Origin: Streptomyces africanus
GTDB taxonomy: Bacteria; Actinomycetota; Actinomycetes; Streptomycetales; Streptomycetaceae
Assembly (NCBI RefSeq): GCF_002150735.1
Contig: NZ_MUKA01000038.1
Coordinates: forward strand, 19,588 to 83,587
Length of the DNA stretch: 64,000 bases
Direction of reading: 5' to 3'
A program made the translations under genes and the position numbers. The stretch's first letter is position 1; every line of letters starts with the position of its first letter. Positions 1 to 7,917 of this stretch are shown here, in pieces. The notes beneath the pieces were generated by a model. That model searched no databases, was not told the origin of the DNA, and saw only the letters and a list, made by a program, of their open reading frames with translations.

Positions 1-485
1 AGCAGTTCCTGGGCCAGGTACCGGTAGGCGGCCGGGTTCTGCGGGTTCTCGTACTGCCGTGGCCAGAACGCGCCCGGGTTGCGGTCCATGATCTCCCGCA
101 GCCGGGTCAGCCGGGCGCCCTGCCAGCCGTGGGCGTCCATCGCGGGCACCACGTGCACCGCACAGCCGAGTGCCTCCAGCTTGGCCAGCGTCGTGCGGTC
201 GATCCGCGGGTCGGTGACGATGTGCACCGGGTGACCGAGTGCGGTGCCCACCAGGGCGACTCCGAGGGCCATCGTGCCCGAGGAGCTCTCCACGATCGGG
301 GCGCCCTCGGCCAGCTCCCCCGTCGCGCGCGCCTCGGTGATGATCTGCTTGGCCACCCTGTCCTTCATCGCGAACAGGTTGTTCATCTCGAGTTTGGCGT
401 AGACGCGGACGTCCCGGTCGGCCCCCAGTGTCAGACGCACCAGGGGTGTGTGGCCGATGGCCTCGATCACGTTCTGGCTCAGCAT
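1..485 (-). CDS. Cysteine-synthase-like PLP enzyme, C-terminus cut by window edge
   Basis: Fold-type II PLP enzyme of the cysteine synthase/SbnA kind; only about 161 N-terminal residues are in the window. It begins MLSQNVIEAIGHTPLVRL. The PLP lysine is in FAMKDRVA (near residue 44) and the cofactor phosphate loop is ESSSGTMALG. Family members replace the beta-substituent of O-phospho- or O-acetyl-Ser/Thr with a nucleophile. Beside a GHMP kinase and an argininosuccinate-lyase-like gene, the likely job (inference) is to join the amine of an amino acid such as aspartate to O-phospho-Thr or O-phospho-Ser, as proposed for DabA of friulimicin biosynthesis. The start is the ATG 50 nt after the kinase stop. 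A plain cysteine synthase is the alternative. Confidence 0.85.
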   Translation of the reverse strand, partial: MLSQNVIEAIGHTPLVRLTLGADRDVRVYAKLEMNNLFAMKDRVAKQIITEARATGELAEGAPIVESSSGTMALGVALVGTALGHPVHIVTDPRIDRTTLAKLEALGCAVHVVPAMDAHGWQGARLTRLREIMDRNPGAFWPRQYENPQNPAAYRYLAQEL

Positions 486-534
486 GTGCGCTCTCTCTTC
501 CCATCCCTGCGCCGGGCCGGCGACGCGCCGGAGT

Positions 535-1470
535 TCATCGGTCGAAGCTCAAGGTCCGGTACACCGTGACGTTGCCGACCAGTTCGGAGCACGCGCTCGC
601 GGCGTCCACCAGCCGCTGCGGATACGAGGGGTCGGCCGTGTCGAGGAGGACGCCGAGGCAGGTCCCGCTGTGGCCGACCACCACGCCGAGCCCGCCGACC
701 TGCCGGCAGATGCCGATCATGTCGTCGAGCGTCCTCTTGGGGCGCAGCACCTGGTTCATCAGGGCGCTGCGCGTGGCCACCGCGCCCACTTCGGCGAGGT
801 CGGCACCGGCCACGGCCCCGGCCATCCGCGCCAGCAGCCGCGCGTACTCCGCCCGGTCGGCGGCGGAGAAGGGCTTCGGGATGCGGTTGAAGGCGATCGT
901 GTCGATCTCGCCGCCCTCGTCGGCACCCACCACGGTCATCGACGGCAGGGACCCCAGCTCGGTGTGGAGGGCCACCCGGCGGTGGTAGAACGCCACGATG
1001 CCGGGGTACAGCACGCCGTCGGTGGGCTCGATCCGGGCCAGCAGCGACTCGATCCGCCGGGGCGGCATCGGTTCGCCCAGCGCGTTGGCCACCGCGCGTG
1101 CCGTCGCCACCAGGTCCGCGGACGAGCTGGCCAGTCCCTTGCCCTCGGTCAGGGTGCTCGCGATGGTCAGTACCCCGCCCATCGGCGTCGCCGAGGACTG
1201 CATGATCATCCTGGTGAGCCGGAGCGCCTTGTGCTTGTGCGCCGGCTGGACCTCCAGCACGTCGGTGCCGGGCATGCCGTGGAAGGTCACCCGGGCCCAG
1301 CGGGCGATGGGAAGGGTGACCAGGAAGTCGCTGTTCTCCTCGGGCAGTACGCCCTGAAGCAGCTCGCCGAACGTGCCGGACGCGGTACTCATCCCCGTCA
1401 CCGCGGTGAACGGCGCCGGGTCGCGCCCCGGGACGTCCTGCCGCAGGACGGTGTCAGGGGACCTCACCAC
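535..1470 (-). CDS. PduX-like GHMP kinase (probable Thr/Ser kinase for diamino acid synthesis)
   Basis: GHMP-family small-molecule kinase of 311 residues. The N-terminal GTFGELLQG resembles the motif of PduX L-threonine kinase, and the glycine/serine ATP loop is GKGLASSSAD near residue 115. PduX phosphorylates free L-threonine. Here the product would feed the adjacent PLP enzyme, matching the proposed dabC role in 2,3-diaminobutyrate formation (inference; Ser is also possible). Its GTG start overlaps the stop of the lyase gene, so it is probably translationally coupled. GTG at 1467, or ATG at 1392 just before the conserved motif, are alternative starts. Confidence 0.8.
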   Translation of the reverse strand: MVRSPDTVLRQDVPGRDPAPFTAVTGMSTASGTFGELLQGVLPEENSDFLVTLPIARWARVTFHGMPGTDVLEVQPAHKHKALRLTRMIMQSSATPMGGVLTIASTLTEGKGLASSSADLVATARAVANALGEPMPPRRIESLLARIEPTDGVLYPGIVAFYHRRVALHTELGSLPSMTVVGADEGGEIDTIAFNRIPKPFSAADRAEYARLLARMAGAVAGADLAEVGAVATRSALMNQVLRPKRTLDDMIGICRQVGGLGVVVGHSGTCLGVLLDTADPSYPQRLVDAASACSELVGNVTVYRTLSFDR

Positions 1471-3014
1471 TCCTGCCGTCCCTCCGGTCCGTCGAGCAAC
1501 CGGTCGACTTCGGCCGCCGCCTCCTCGATGTCCGCCCGCCGGCCGTTCCAGCGCCTTTCGAGTGCGTCGAACGCCGTCTCCTGTTCGGCCAGCAGGGACC
1601 GTACGGCCTCCGGGTGGGCCGAGCCGTCCGAGCGCTTGGCCGTCAGTCCACCCGGCACGCTCATCGCCTCGGCGAGCAGGTCCGCGGCGTTCTCGGCCGC
1701 GTGCCCCTCCGCCGCCAGCACCGTGTCGAGCAACGCGCCGTCGGGCTTCGCGGGCGGCAGCCCGCGCTCGACGGCCAGGACGATGTAGCGCCCGGCGACC
1801 ACCTGGGCGGTGCGCCAGGGGACCCCGGCCCGCAAGGTCAGCAGATTGGCGAGCGTGAACCCGCCCAGGTACTCGCTCTCACAGGCCTCGCGCATCCGGT
1901 CCTCCCGAAACCGCAGGTTCTCCAGCACCGCTCCGAACAGCCGCAGGACCGACCCGACGGCGTCGAAGGCGGCGGGCACCCCCGCCCCCGCCTCCTTGGA
2001 GATCTCGACGGAGTTGCTGTACGGGGTGGAGCGCTGTGCGGTGGCGATGGCCGTGTAGGCCGCACCGAGATGCGCCGTACGGCCCCGGATCCGCTCCAGC
2101 ACCGGGTAGTTCTTCTTCTGCGGCATCGCGGAGGAGATGCCCGACCAGTGGTCCGGCAGCTCGATGAAGCCGTATCCCGCGCTGCCCCAGGTCATCAGGT
2201 CGGTGACGAAGCGGCTCAACGCGACACCCAGCAGGGAGAACTCCGCGCAGGCCTCCAGCGCCCAGTCCCGCTGCGCCACCGCCCGCAGCGCGTGCGTACG
2301 GACGTCGGTGAAGCCCAGCAGCGAGGCCATCCGGGCCCGGTCCCAGGGGAGTTCCTGCCCTGCCATCGCTCCCGCGCCCATCGGCGAGGCGTCAGCGGTC
2401 CGGTACACCGACTCCAGCCGCTCCAGGGTGTGCAGCACCTGGTCACAGAGTGCCGCGAGGTAGAACCCGGGGCTGATCACCTGGGCCGGCTGCATGTGGG
2501 TGTAGCCGGGCATGGCCTGTCCCGCGCCGCGCCCGGCCGACCGGTGCGCGGCACGGCCGAAGGCGATCAGCTCCTGGGCGCACTCCAGCAGCCGCGCACG
2601 GCCCTGCATCAGCTGGGCGGTGGCCTGCAGGTCGTTGCGGCTGCGGTCGACGTGCCACGCCGGCGGCAGCGCGGCCAGCCGGCGGGCGACATGGCGCTCC
2701 AGGGTGAAGGCGATGTCGCTCATGCTCTCCCCGGCCTCCCGGGCGATGGCCTCGGGAGTGACCCGGTCGAGCAGGTCGGTGATGGCGCCGACCTGGGCGC
2801 CGTCCAGCAGGCCGAGCCGGCGGTACTCCAGCAGCAGCACCTTCTCCAGTTGGACGTACCAGGGCAGCAGGGCGTCGATCTCGAAGCGGAGCTGCGGCTC
2901 GAGCACCTCGGTGCGCAAGAGCGCGTCGGGGCCGGAGGCGATCCGTCCGGTCAACCCGCCCGCACCACTGGAACTGGCCGTCGGCACAGGGTCGTTGGGC
3001 ATGCGTTTCCTCAC
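1464..3014 (-). CDS. Argininosuccinate-lyase-like enzyme (fumarase/aspartase superfamily)
   Basis: 516 residues. It carries GYTHMQPAQ (catalytic histidine region) and the signature loop SSAMPQKKNYP with the serine base, so the active site looks complete. The superfamily eliminates fumarate from N-linked aspartate adducts. With a kinase and a PLP beta-replacement enzyme beside it and no arginine genes nearby, the likely step is release of fumarate from an aspartyl adduct to leave 2,3-diaminobutyrate or 2,3-diaminopropionate, as proposed for DabB (friulimicin) and relatives in pacidamycin-type clusters (inference). The GTG start overlaps the NRPS stop by 4 nt; ATG at 3002 has GAGGA at good spacing and may be the true start. 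Primary ArgH is less likely from context. Confidence 0.82.
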   Translation of the reverse strand: MRKRMPNDPVPTASSSGAGGLTGRIASGPDALLRTEVLEPQLRFEIDALLPWYVQLEKVLLLEYRRLGLLDGAQVGAITDLLDRVTPEAIAREAGESMSDIAFTLERHVARRLAALPPAWHVDRSRNDLQATAQLMQGRARLLECAQELIAFGRAAHRSAGRGAGQAMPGYTHMQPAQVISPGFYLAALCDQVLHTLERLESVYRTADASPMGAGAMAGQELPWDRARMASLLGFTDVRTHALRAVAQRDWALEACAEFSLLGVALSRFVTDLMTWGSAGYGFIELPDHWSGISSAMPQKKNYPVLERIRGRTAHLGAAYTAIATAQRSTPYSNSVEISKEAGAGVPAAFDAVGSVLRLFGAVLENLRFREDRMREACESEYLGGFTLANLLTLRAGVPWRTAQVVAGRYIVLAVERGLPPAKPDGALLDTVLAAEGHAAENAADLLAEAMSVPGGLTAKRSDGSAHPEAVRSLLAEQETAFDALERRWNGRRADIEEAAAEVDRLLDGPEGRQEW

Positions 3015-6000
3015 GGGGACGAAGGGGCGGTTCGGTTCAGCGCGGTCAGCACCGCGTCTTTCGCGTCGGCCGCCCGCGTGCGCGGGAAGTGCGCTCCCCC
3101 GCCCGGCAGCCGGCGGTGCGTCACCTCGTCGGAGAGGAGCCGCCAGTCCCAGTGACCGTGGCCCGGGTCTCCGGCCGCCGCGTCCGGGCCGTCCTCAGCG
3201 GCGACGAGTTCGATGCCCGCCTTGACGCGGTGGGTCTGCGGGTCCTGCCGGGCGGCCAGCAGGAAGTCCCCGGACGACCGCACGTCGTGCCGGTAGGCGG
3301 GTCCGAGCAGCCGGGCCCGCTCGGGCTTGAGCCCGTCGAACTCCACGTACGCGCCCTCGCGCAGCAGGCCGGCGGCGACGTCCTGGTCGCTCATGGCACG
3401 GGTCCGGTCCATGCTCGCCCGCACCCCGGCCGGCCAGCCCGGGCCGGCACCGCCGACCAGGACCCGGCGCGGCGCCGACGGGCCGTCCTCCAGCAGCCGG
3501 GCCAGGGCGAGCGCGGGCGCCGCCCCCTCCCGCTGGCCCCACAGCACGAGCGGTACGGCAGTCAGCCGGTCCAGCTCCTGCGCCACCCGGCGCGCCACTT
3601 CCGGCACCTCCGCCAGATCCTGCGCGCCGGGGACGAAGTCGTGTCCGGGCAGCTCGACGCCGTACACCTCGACGCCGCTGGGAGCGAGTTCCCGTGCCAG
3701 CGCGAGGAAGTTGACGGCGTTGCCGCCGGCGCCGGGGAAGCAGACCAGGCGGCCCTCGGGCACGGTCCGGCCCGCGAGGGCACCCGTCAGCGGGCGGAGC
3801 AGGCCTGCTCCCGGCCCCTTCGGTGACGCGTCCCGGCCCGCGAGGGCACCCGTCAGCGGGCGGAGCAGGCCTGCTCCCGGCCCCTTCGGTGACGCGTCCC
3901 GGCCCGCGTCGACGACGGCGGCGAGATCGGACAGCACGGGGTGGGCGATGATCTGGGCCAGCGAGACGAGGCGGTCCAGCTTCACGACGAGCCACGTCGC
4001 CGCGAGCGACGTACCGCCGAGCGAGAAGAAGTCGTCGGCCCGCCCGATGCTCTGCAGCGGTACGTTGAGCGCCTCGGCCCAGGCCATCGCGAGGCGCTGC
4101 TCGGTGCGCGTGGTGGGCGCCGTGCTGGGCACGCCGGCATGCCCGAGCGTGGCGGCCAGCTCGGTGAGCACCTTGCGGTCCACCTTGCCGTTGCCGCTGA
4201 CCGGCAGCGCGTCGAGCCAGTGGCAGTACGCGGGGATCATGTAGTCCGGCAGATGGCGGGCCAGGGCGGTCCTGACGCTGTCGGCCTCGCGGCGGACGGC
4301 GCCGACCAGGAAGGCGACCAGGACCCGGTGCCGGTCGCCCGCCCCCGAGGCGACGACGACCGCGTCCTTCACCTCGTCCAGGGCCATCAGCCGGTTCTCG
4401 ATCTCACCGGTCTCGACACGGAATCCGCGGATCCTGACCTGCTGGTCGCGGCGGCCGAGGAACTGGAGCCGGCCCCCGGGCAGCCAGCGCCCGAAGTCGC
4501 CCGTCCGGTACATCCGCTGCCCCGGCCGGAACGGATCGGGCGAGAACGCGGCCCGGGTCCGCTCGGTGTCGTTGACGTAGCCACGGCCGACCGCGACACC
4601 GGAGAAGACGATCTCTCCGGTCGCACCGAGCGGCACCAGCCCGCCCTGCTCGTCCAGCACGTACCCGTGCACGTTGCGGCGCATCCGGCCGAGCGTGACG
4701 GGCCCGCGCTCCGGCACCCGGTCGAGGAATTCGTGCATGGTGTCGTCGCAGACCTCGGTCGCACCGTACGCGTTGACCACCCGGATGCCCGGACAGCGGG
4801 CGAACCAGCGCCGCAGCAGCGCCGGTTTCAGTTCCTCCCCCGTCACCGACACGGCGCGCAGCACGCCGAGAGCGCGGGGGCCGCGTTCCAGGGCCGTGAT
4901 CAGCGCGTCGAAGTAGGACGGGACGAACTGTGCGACGGACACCCGCGACGCGGTCAGCTCCGTGACGAAGCGGTCCGGGTCCAGGAGCACGTCGGTGTCG
5001 ACGATGCGTGAACTGCCGCCGGTCAGCAGGGGGGCGATGAGCTGCCAGAGCGAGATGTCCAGGGACTGGGCGGCGGTCTGCGCCACCACGTCGCCGGGGC
5101 CGAGGCCGAGGTCGGCGACCTTCATCAACAGGTGGTTCAGCAACCCCGCGTGCTCGCACATGACGCCCTTCGGCGTGCCGGTGGAGCCCGAGGTGAAGTA
5201 GATGTAGGCGAGCCGGCGGGGCGCCAGTGGCCGGCCGGGGTTGCCGGCCCGCGCGTCCGGGCCGTGGCTCCCGGTTCCGGCGCACAGGGCCGCGGCGTCC
5301 AGGGGCCGGGGCGCGTCCCCGTCTTCGGCGCTGGTCTGCGGGACCTCACCGTCTCCGAGCACGAACCTGCATCCGGCGCCGTCGAGTTGAGCGGCGATCC
5401 GGGCGGCCGGGAGGTCCGGCTGCACCGGGAGGTAGCAGCCGCCCGACTTGAGCAGGCCTATCGTGGCCGCCGCCCATTCCAGGCCGCGCTCCATGACGAC
5501 GGCCACCACGTCCTCGTCGCGCAGCCCTTCCGCCAGCAGCGCGTGGGCGATGCGGTTGGCGCTCGCGTTGAGCCGGTCGTAGGTCCATGACCGGCTCCCG
5601 TGCGACACCGCGACCGCGTCGGGCGTCGCCCTGACCTGTTCCTCGAACCGCTCGACGAACAGCCTCCCGTCGAAGGGCTCCGCCTCGCCCGCCAGCCCGT
5701 AGATCTGGAAGTGGCGTTCGTCCTCGGCGAGCAGGCTCCGTTCGCCCGCCGGGGCGTCGGGATGGGCGGCCAGCAGTTCCAGGGCCCGTCCGTGGTAACC
5801 GACGATCCGGGTCAGGTGCTCCTCGGACAGGACGTCCGAACGGGACCGGGCGCTGACCGTGACACGGTCCGCGCGCACGGCGATGCGCACCCACAGCGGC
5901 GGTGCGTCCTCGGGTGCCGGATCCGTGGCGGACACGTCCAGCACGGATTCGTGGTGCGGCCCCGAGGCCAGGCCCGGCGCCGGGGCGCGCCGGCTCGCCT

Positions 6001-6370
6001 CCTCGGCCTGCCGGACGAGTTCGTGCCAGCTGTGGCGCAGCACCCCCCTCACGCCCAGCGAACGTGGCGCGAGGGGATCACCCTCGGCGGGCACGTACCC
6101 GGTGACCGGGTTCTGGTCGGAGGTCAGCGCCGCGACCACCCTCAGGTGCGCGGCCAGGAACACGGCGTCCAGCGAGGCCGCGCACTCGGCGGCCACCGTG
6201 CGCAGCCGGGCGGTCAGAGTGGAGGGCAGGACGAGTTCGGCACTCACTCGGGCCCGCGCACCCGTCTCGCCTGTGGTCCACCGCGGGACGCGTACGGCCG
6301 CCCCGACATCCCCCGAACCGTGCTCGTCCGTCGTCCCGACCGCGACTGAACAGCCCAAAGTCTTCGACAC
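3011..6370 (-). CDS. Nonribosomal peptide synthetase, truncated C - A - T - TE-like
   Basis: 1119 residues. About 35-215 resemble the C-terminal half of a condensation domain with no HHxxxDG, so probably inactive. The adenylation domain (about 230-740) is complete: FTSGSTGTPKG, NAYGATEV, YRTGDFGRW, RGFRVETGEIE and SGNGKVDR. Aligned by eye to GrsA, the pocket reads D-I-W-Q-S-T-A-D-D-K; two Asp fit a diamino acid substrate (inference). The carrier LGGTSL has its phosphopantetheine serine at 788. A 22-residue exact duplication follows in the linker. The C-terminal thioesterase-like part (about 870-1119) keeps FPGAGG and a late His but has GQREG, Arg947, instead of GHSxG, so it probably cannot hydrolyse. 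It starts at GTG and heads the operon with the lyase, kinase and PLP enzyme genes; likely role is loading the diamino acid. Confidence 0.9.
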   Translation of the reverse strand: MSKTLGCSVAVGTTDEHGSGDVGAAVRVPRWTTGETGARARVSAELVLPSTLTARLRTVAAECAASLDAVFLAAHLRVVAALTSDQNPVTGYVPAEGDPLAPRSLGVRGVLRHSWHELVRQAEEASRRAPAPGLASGPHHESVLDVSATDPAPEDAPPLWVRIAVRADRVTVSARSRSDVLSEEHLTRIVGYHGRALELLAAHPDAPAGERSLLAEDERHFQIYGLAGEAEPFDGRLFVERFEEQVRATPDAVAVSHGSRSWTYDRLNASANRIAHALLAEGLRDEDVVAVVMERGLEWAAATIGLLKSGGCYLPVQPDLPAARIAAQLDGAGCRFVLGDGEVPQTSAEDGDAPRPLDAAALCAGTGSHGPDARAGNPGRPLAPRRLAYIYFTSGSTGTPKGVMCEHAGLLNHLLMKVADLGLGPGDVVAQTAAQSLDISLWQLIAPLLTGGSSRIVDTDVLLDPDRFVTELTASRVSVAQFVPSYFDALITALERGPRALGVLRAVSVTGEELKPALLRRWFARCPGIRVVNAYGATEVCDDTMHEFLDRVPERGPVTLGRMRRNVHGYVLDEQGGLVPLGATGEIVFSGVAVGRGYVNDTERTRAAFSPDPFRPGQRMYRTGDFGRWLPGGRLQFLGRRDQQVRIRGFRVETGEIENRLMALDEVKDAVVVASGAGDRHRVLVAFLVGAVRREADSVRTALARHLPDYMIPAYCHWLDALPVSGNGKVDRKVLTELAATLGHAGVPSTAPTTRTEQRLAMAWAEALNVPLQSIGRADDFFSLGGTSLAATWLVVKLDRLVSLAQIIAHPVLSDLAAVVDAGRDASPKGPGAGLLRPLTGALAGRDASPKGPGAGLLRPLTGALAGRTVPEGRLVCFPGAGGNAVNFLALARELAPSGVEVYGVELPGHDFVPGAQDLAEVPEVARRVAQELDRLTAVPLVLWGQREGAAPALALARLLEDGPSAPRRVLVGGAGPGWPAGVRASMDRTRAMSDQDVAAGLLREGAYVEFDGLKPERARLLGPAYRHDVRSSGDFLLAARQDPQTHRVKAGIELVAAEDGPDAAAGDPGHGHWDWRLLSDEVTHRRLPGGGAHFPRTRAADAKDAVLTALNRTAPSSP
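3767..3908. repeat. 66-bp perfect tandem duplication inside the NRPS gene
   Basis: Two identical 66-bp units (3769-3834 and 3835-3900) plus a few matching flanking bases. The unit is a multiple of three, so it adds one extra copy of 22 residues (GRDASPKGPGAGLLRPLTGA, then LA) in the linker between the carrier and thioesterase-like parts without breaking the frame. The lack of any mismatch suggests a recent slippage or recombination event, or an assembly artefact. Confidence 0.95.
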
Positions 6371-6647
6371 GTGATCGCCAACCTACCGAGGAATGGACGG
6401 AAGAATGTGTTGCTCGGCATTGCCTTCGTGACCATGCTGTCGACAGGCACTGACAGGCCACTGACGTGCCGCCACCGGCCTCGCGGCGACGGGCTGTCTC
6501 CGGTGTCACGCTGAGCGGAACGACTCCCCGCGCTGTTCGCACGCGCCCACGTCGCAGTTTTCGCCGCTGCTTAAGGACGTGTTCCCTGCCTGGTCCGAAC
6601 GCCTATCGTCCGGTCGGAGCCCGCAGGTCAGGAGGGAATGGACACCG
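6371..6647. promoter_or_regulatory. Divergent control region between NRPS operon and trpC
   Basis: 277 bp separate the GTG start of the NRPS (left) from the ATG of trpC (right), so it must hold promoters for both directions. CCTGGTCCGAAC at 6589-6600 shares C(A/G)GACCA, read on the other strand, with sites near the MocR and DAHP synthase genes. No clear -35/-10 pair could be fixed by eye. Confidence 0.5.
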
Positions 6648-7436
6648 ATGAATGCTCTGGACGACATCGTCAGGGGCGTGCGCGAGGACGTGGCGTCACG
6701 CCGGGCACGCATACCCGAAGCGGAGGTGCGGGAGCGGGCCCTGGCGCGCGGCGCCGGGCGTGACTGCGTGCCGCTGCTGCGCGGCGGGCCGCGGGTGCGT
6801 GTGATCGCGGAAGTGAAGCGCGCCAGCCCCTCGCGCGGTCCGCTCGCCGAGATCCGCGACCCGGCCGCCCTGGCCGCCGGCTACGCGGCGGGCGGTGCGG
6901 CCGCGATCAGTGTCCTGACCGAGGAGCGTCGGTTCGCGGGCTCGCTGGCGGACCTGGAGGCGGTGAGCGCCCGGGTGGACGTTCCCGTGCTGCGCAAGGA
7001 CTTCGTGGTGGACCCCTACCAGGTGTGGGAGGCGCGTGCGTACGGCGCCGAGTTGCTGCTCCTGATCGTCGCCGCTCTGGGCCGGGCGCAGTTGGCCGAA
7101 CTCGTCGCGCAGGCAGGCGAGGCGGGGCTGACGCCGCTGGTGGAGGTGCACGACGAGGCCGAGGCGGAGCACGCGGTGGCCGCCGGCGCCACGGTGATCG
7201 GCGTCAACGCGCGCGACCTGACGACGCTGGAGGTGGAGCGCGGCACCTTCGCGCGGGTCGCGCCGTGCATCCCCGAGGGTCTGGTGCGCATCGCCGAGTC
7301 CGGTGTGCGCGGGCCCGACGACGTGGCGGCATACGCCCGCGCCGGCGCGGACGCGGTCCTCGTCGGCGAGGCCCTGGTCACCCACGGCGACCCCCGGACG
7401 GCGGTGAACGAACTCCTGGCGGCACCGTGCGGCTAG
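6648..7436 (+). CDS. trpC: Indole-3-glycerol-phosphate synthase
   Basis: 262 residues, usual for TrpC. It converts carboxyphenylaminodeoxyribulose phosphate to indole-3-glycerol phosphate in tryptophan synthesis. The catalytic lysine region [27 protein letters not shown]-equivalent stretches, GVNARDL and IAESGV are all present. The start is ATG 6648, preceded by GGAGGG at 6631; an upstream in-frame ATG at 6579 lacks a good ribosome site. As the window has no trpA, trpB or trpF beside it, this is probably a second, cluster-dedicated copy raising tryptophan supply, as with trpC2/D2/G/E2 in the S. coelicolor CDA cluster (inference). Confidence 0.93.
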   Translation: MNALDDIVRGVREDVASRRARIPEAEVRERALARGAGRDCVPLLRGGPRVRVIAEVKRASPSRGPLAEIRDPAALAAGYAAGGAAAISVLTEERRFAGSLADLEAVSARVDVPVLRKDFVVDPYQVWEARAYGAELLLLIVAALGRAQLAELVAQAGEAGLTPLVEVHDEAEAEHAVAAGATVIGVNARDLTTLEVERGTFARVAPCIPEGLVRIAESGVRGPDDVAAYARAGADAVLVGEALVTHGDPRTAVNELLAAPCG

Positions 7437-7703
7437 GGTCTGGTCGGCCGGTGTGGCCGAGGCGGCAAGCGTGCGGGACGTGGGAGCCTGCCGGGTGGGT
7501 GTGGCCCGGGCCCCGGGCTCGTCCCGTGGAGGCGTCCGGGACCGGGGCCGCGGATCGCCCCCGGCGACCGGACCCGGTGCACACGTCCGTCGCGGTGACG
7601 TCACTGCGGCCGCCCTCACCGGGCCTCGCTCACCGGCGTTCACGCGCACCGCCGCGCACCGAAGCCCGGCGCTCCAGGGCCCCGAGCCTTCCGGCGCCGC
7701 GGG
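7437..7703. other. Gap after trpC, nothing recognised
   Basis: First part of the 481-bp space between the convergent trpC and trpD genes. GC-rich, with no convincing start plus ribosome site, and long frames here continue through the repeat array that follows. No clear terminator hairpin with a T tract was found. Confidence 0.5.
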
Positions 7704-7892
7704 GCAACCCCCGGGTGCGGCAGGGCAACCCCCGGGTGCCGAGGGGCAAGCCCTTGGTACCGGGAGGAAATGCCTGGGGCCGAGAAGTAAGGCCCGGGTG
7801 TCGACAAGCAAGGCCCGGGTGTCGACACGCCAAGCCACGGCGCCGAGGAGCAGAGCCCGGGCACCGAGGAGCAAGGCCCGGGTGCCGGCGGG
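7704..7892. repeat. Nine tandem 21-bp degenerate repeats between convergent trpC and trpD
   Basis: Nine units of exactly 21 bp stay in register from 7704 to 7892. The first reads GCAACCCCCGGGTGCGGCAGG and later ones are like CAAGGCCCGGGTGTCGACAAG. Most contain CCCGGG or a one-base variant. Units 1-2, 5-6 and 9 are closest; units 3, 4 and 7 have drifted. The 21-bp period gives seven-residue repeats in several frames, but no credible gene uses them. Each unit could form a small GC hairpin, so the array may act in termination of the two facing genes (inference). Confidence 0.9.
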
Positions 7893-7917
7893 CAGAGGAC
7901 GGGAGGTCGGTCGGGGC

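Noticed and set aside
129..1858. Long plus-strand frames over the kinase and lyase genes
   Set aside because: Shadow frames from high GC; Arg/Pro/Ala/Ser-rich translations without family motifs, while the minus-strand frames carry clear motifs.
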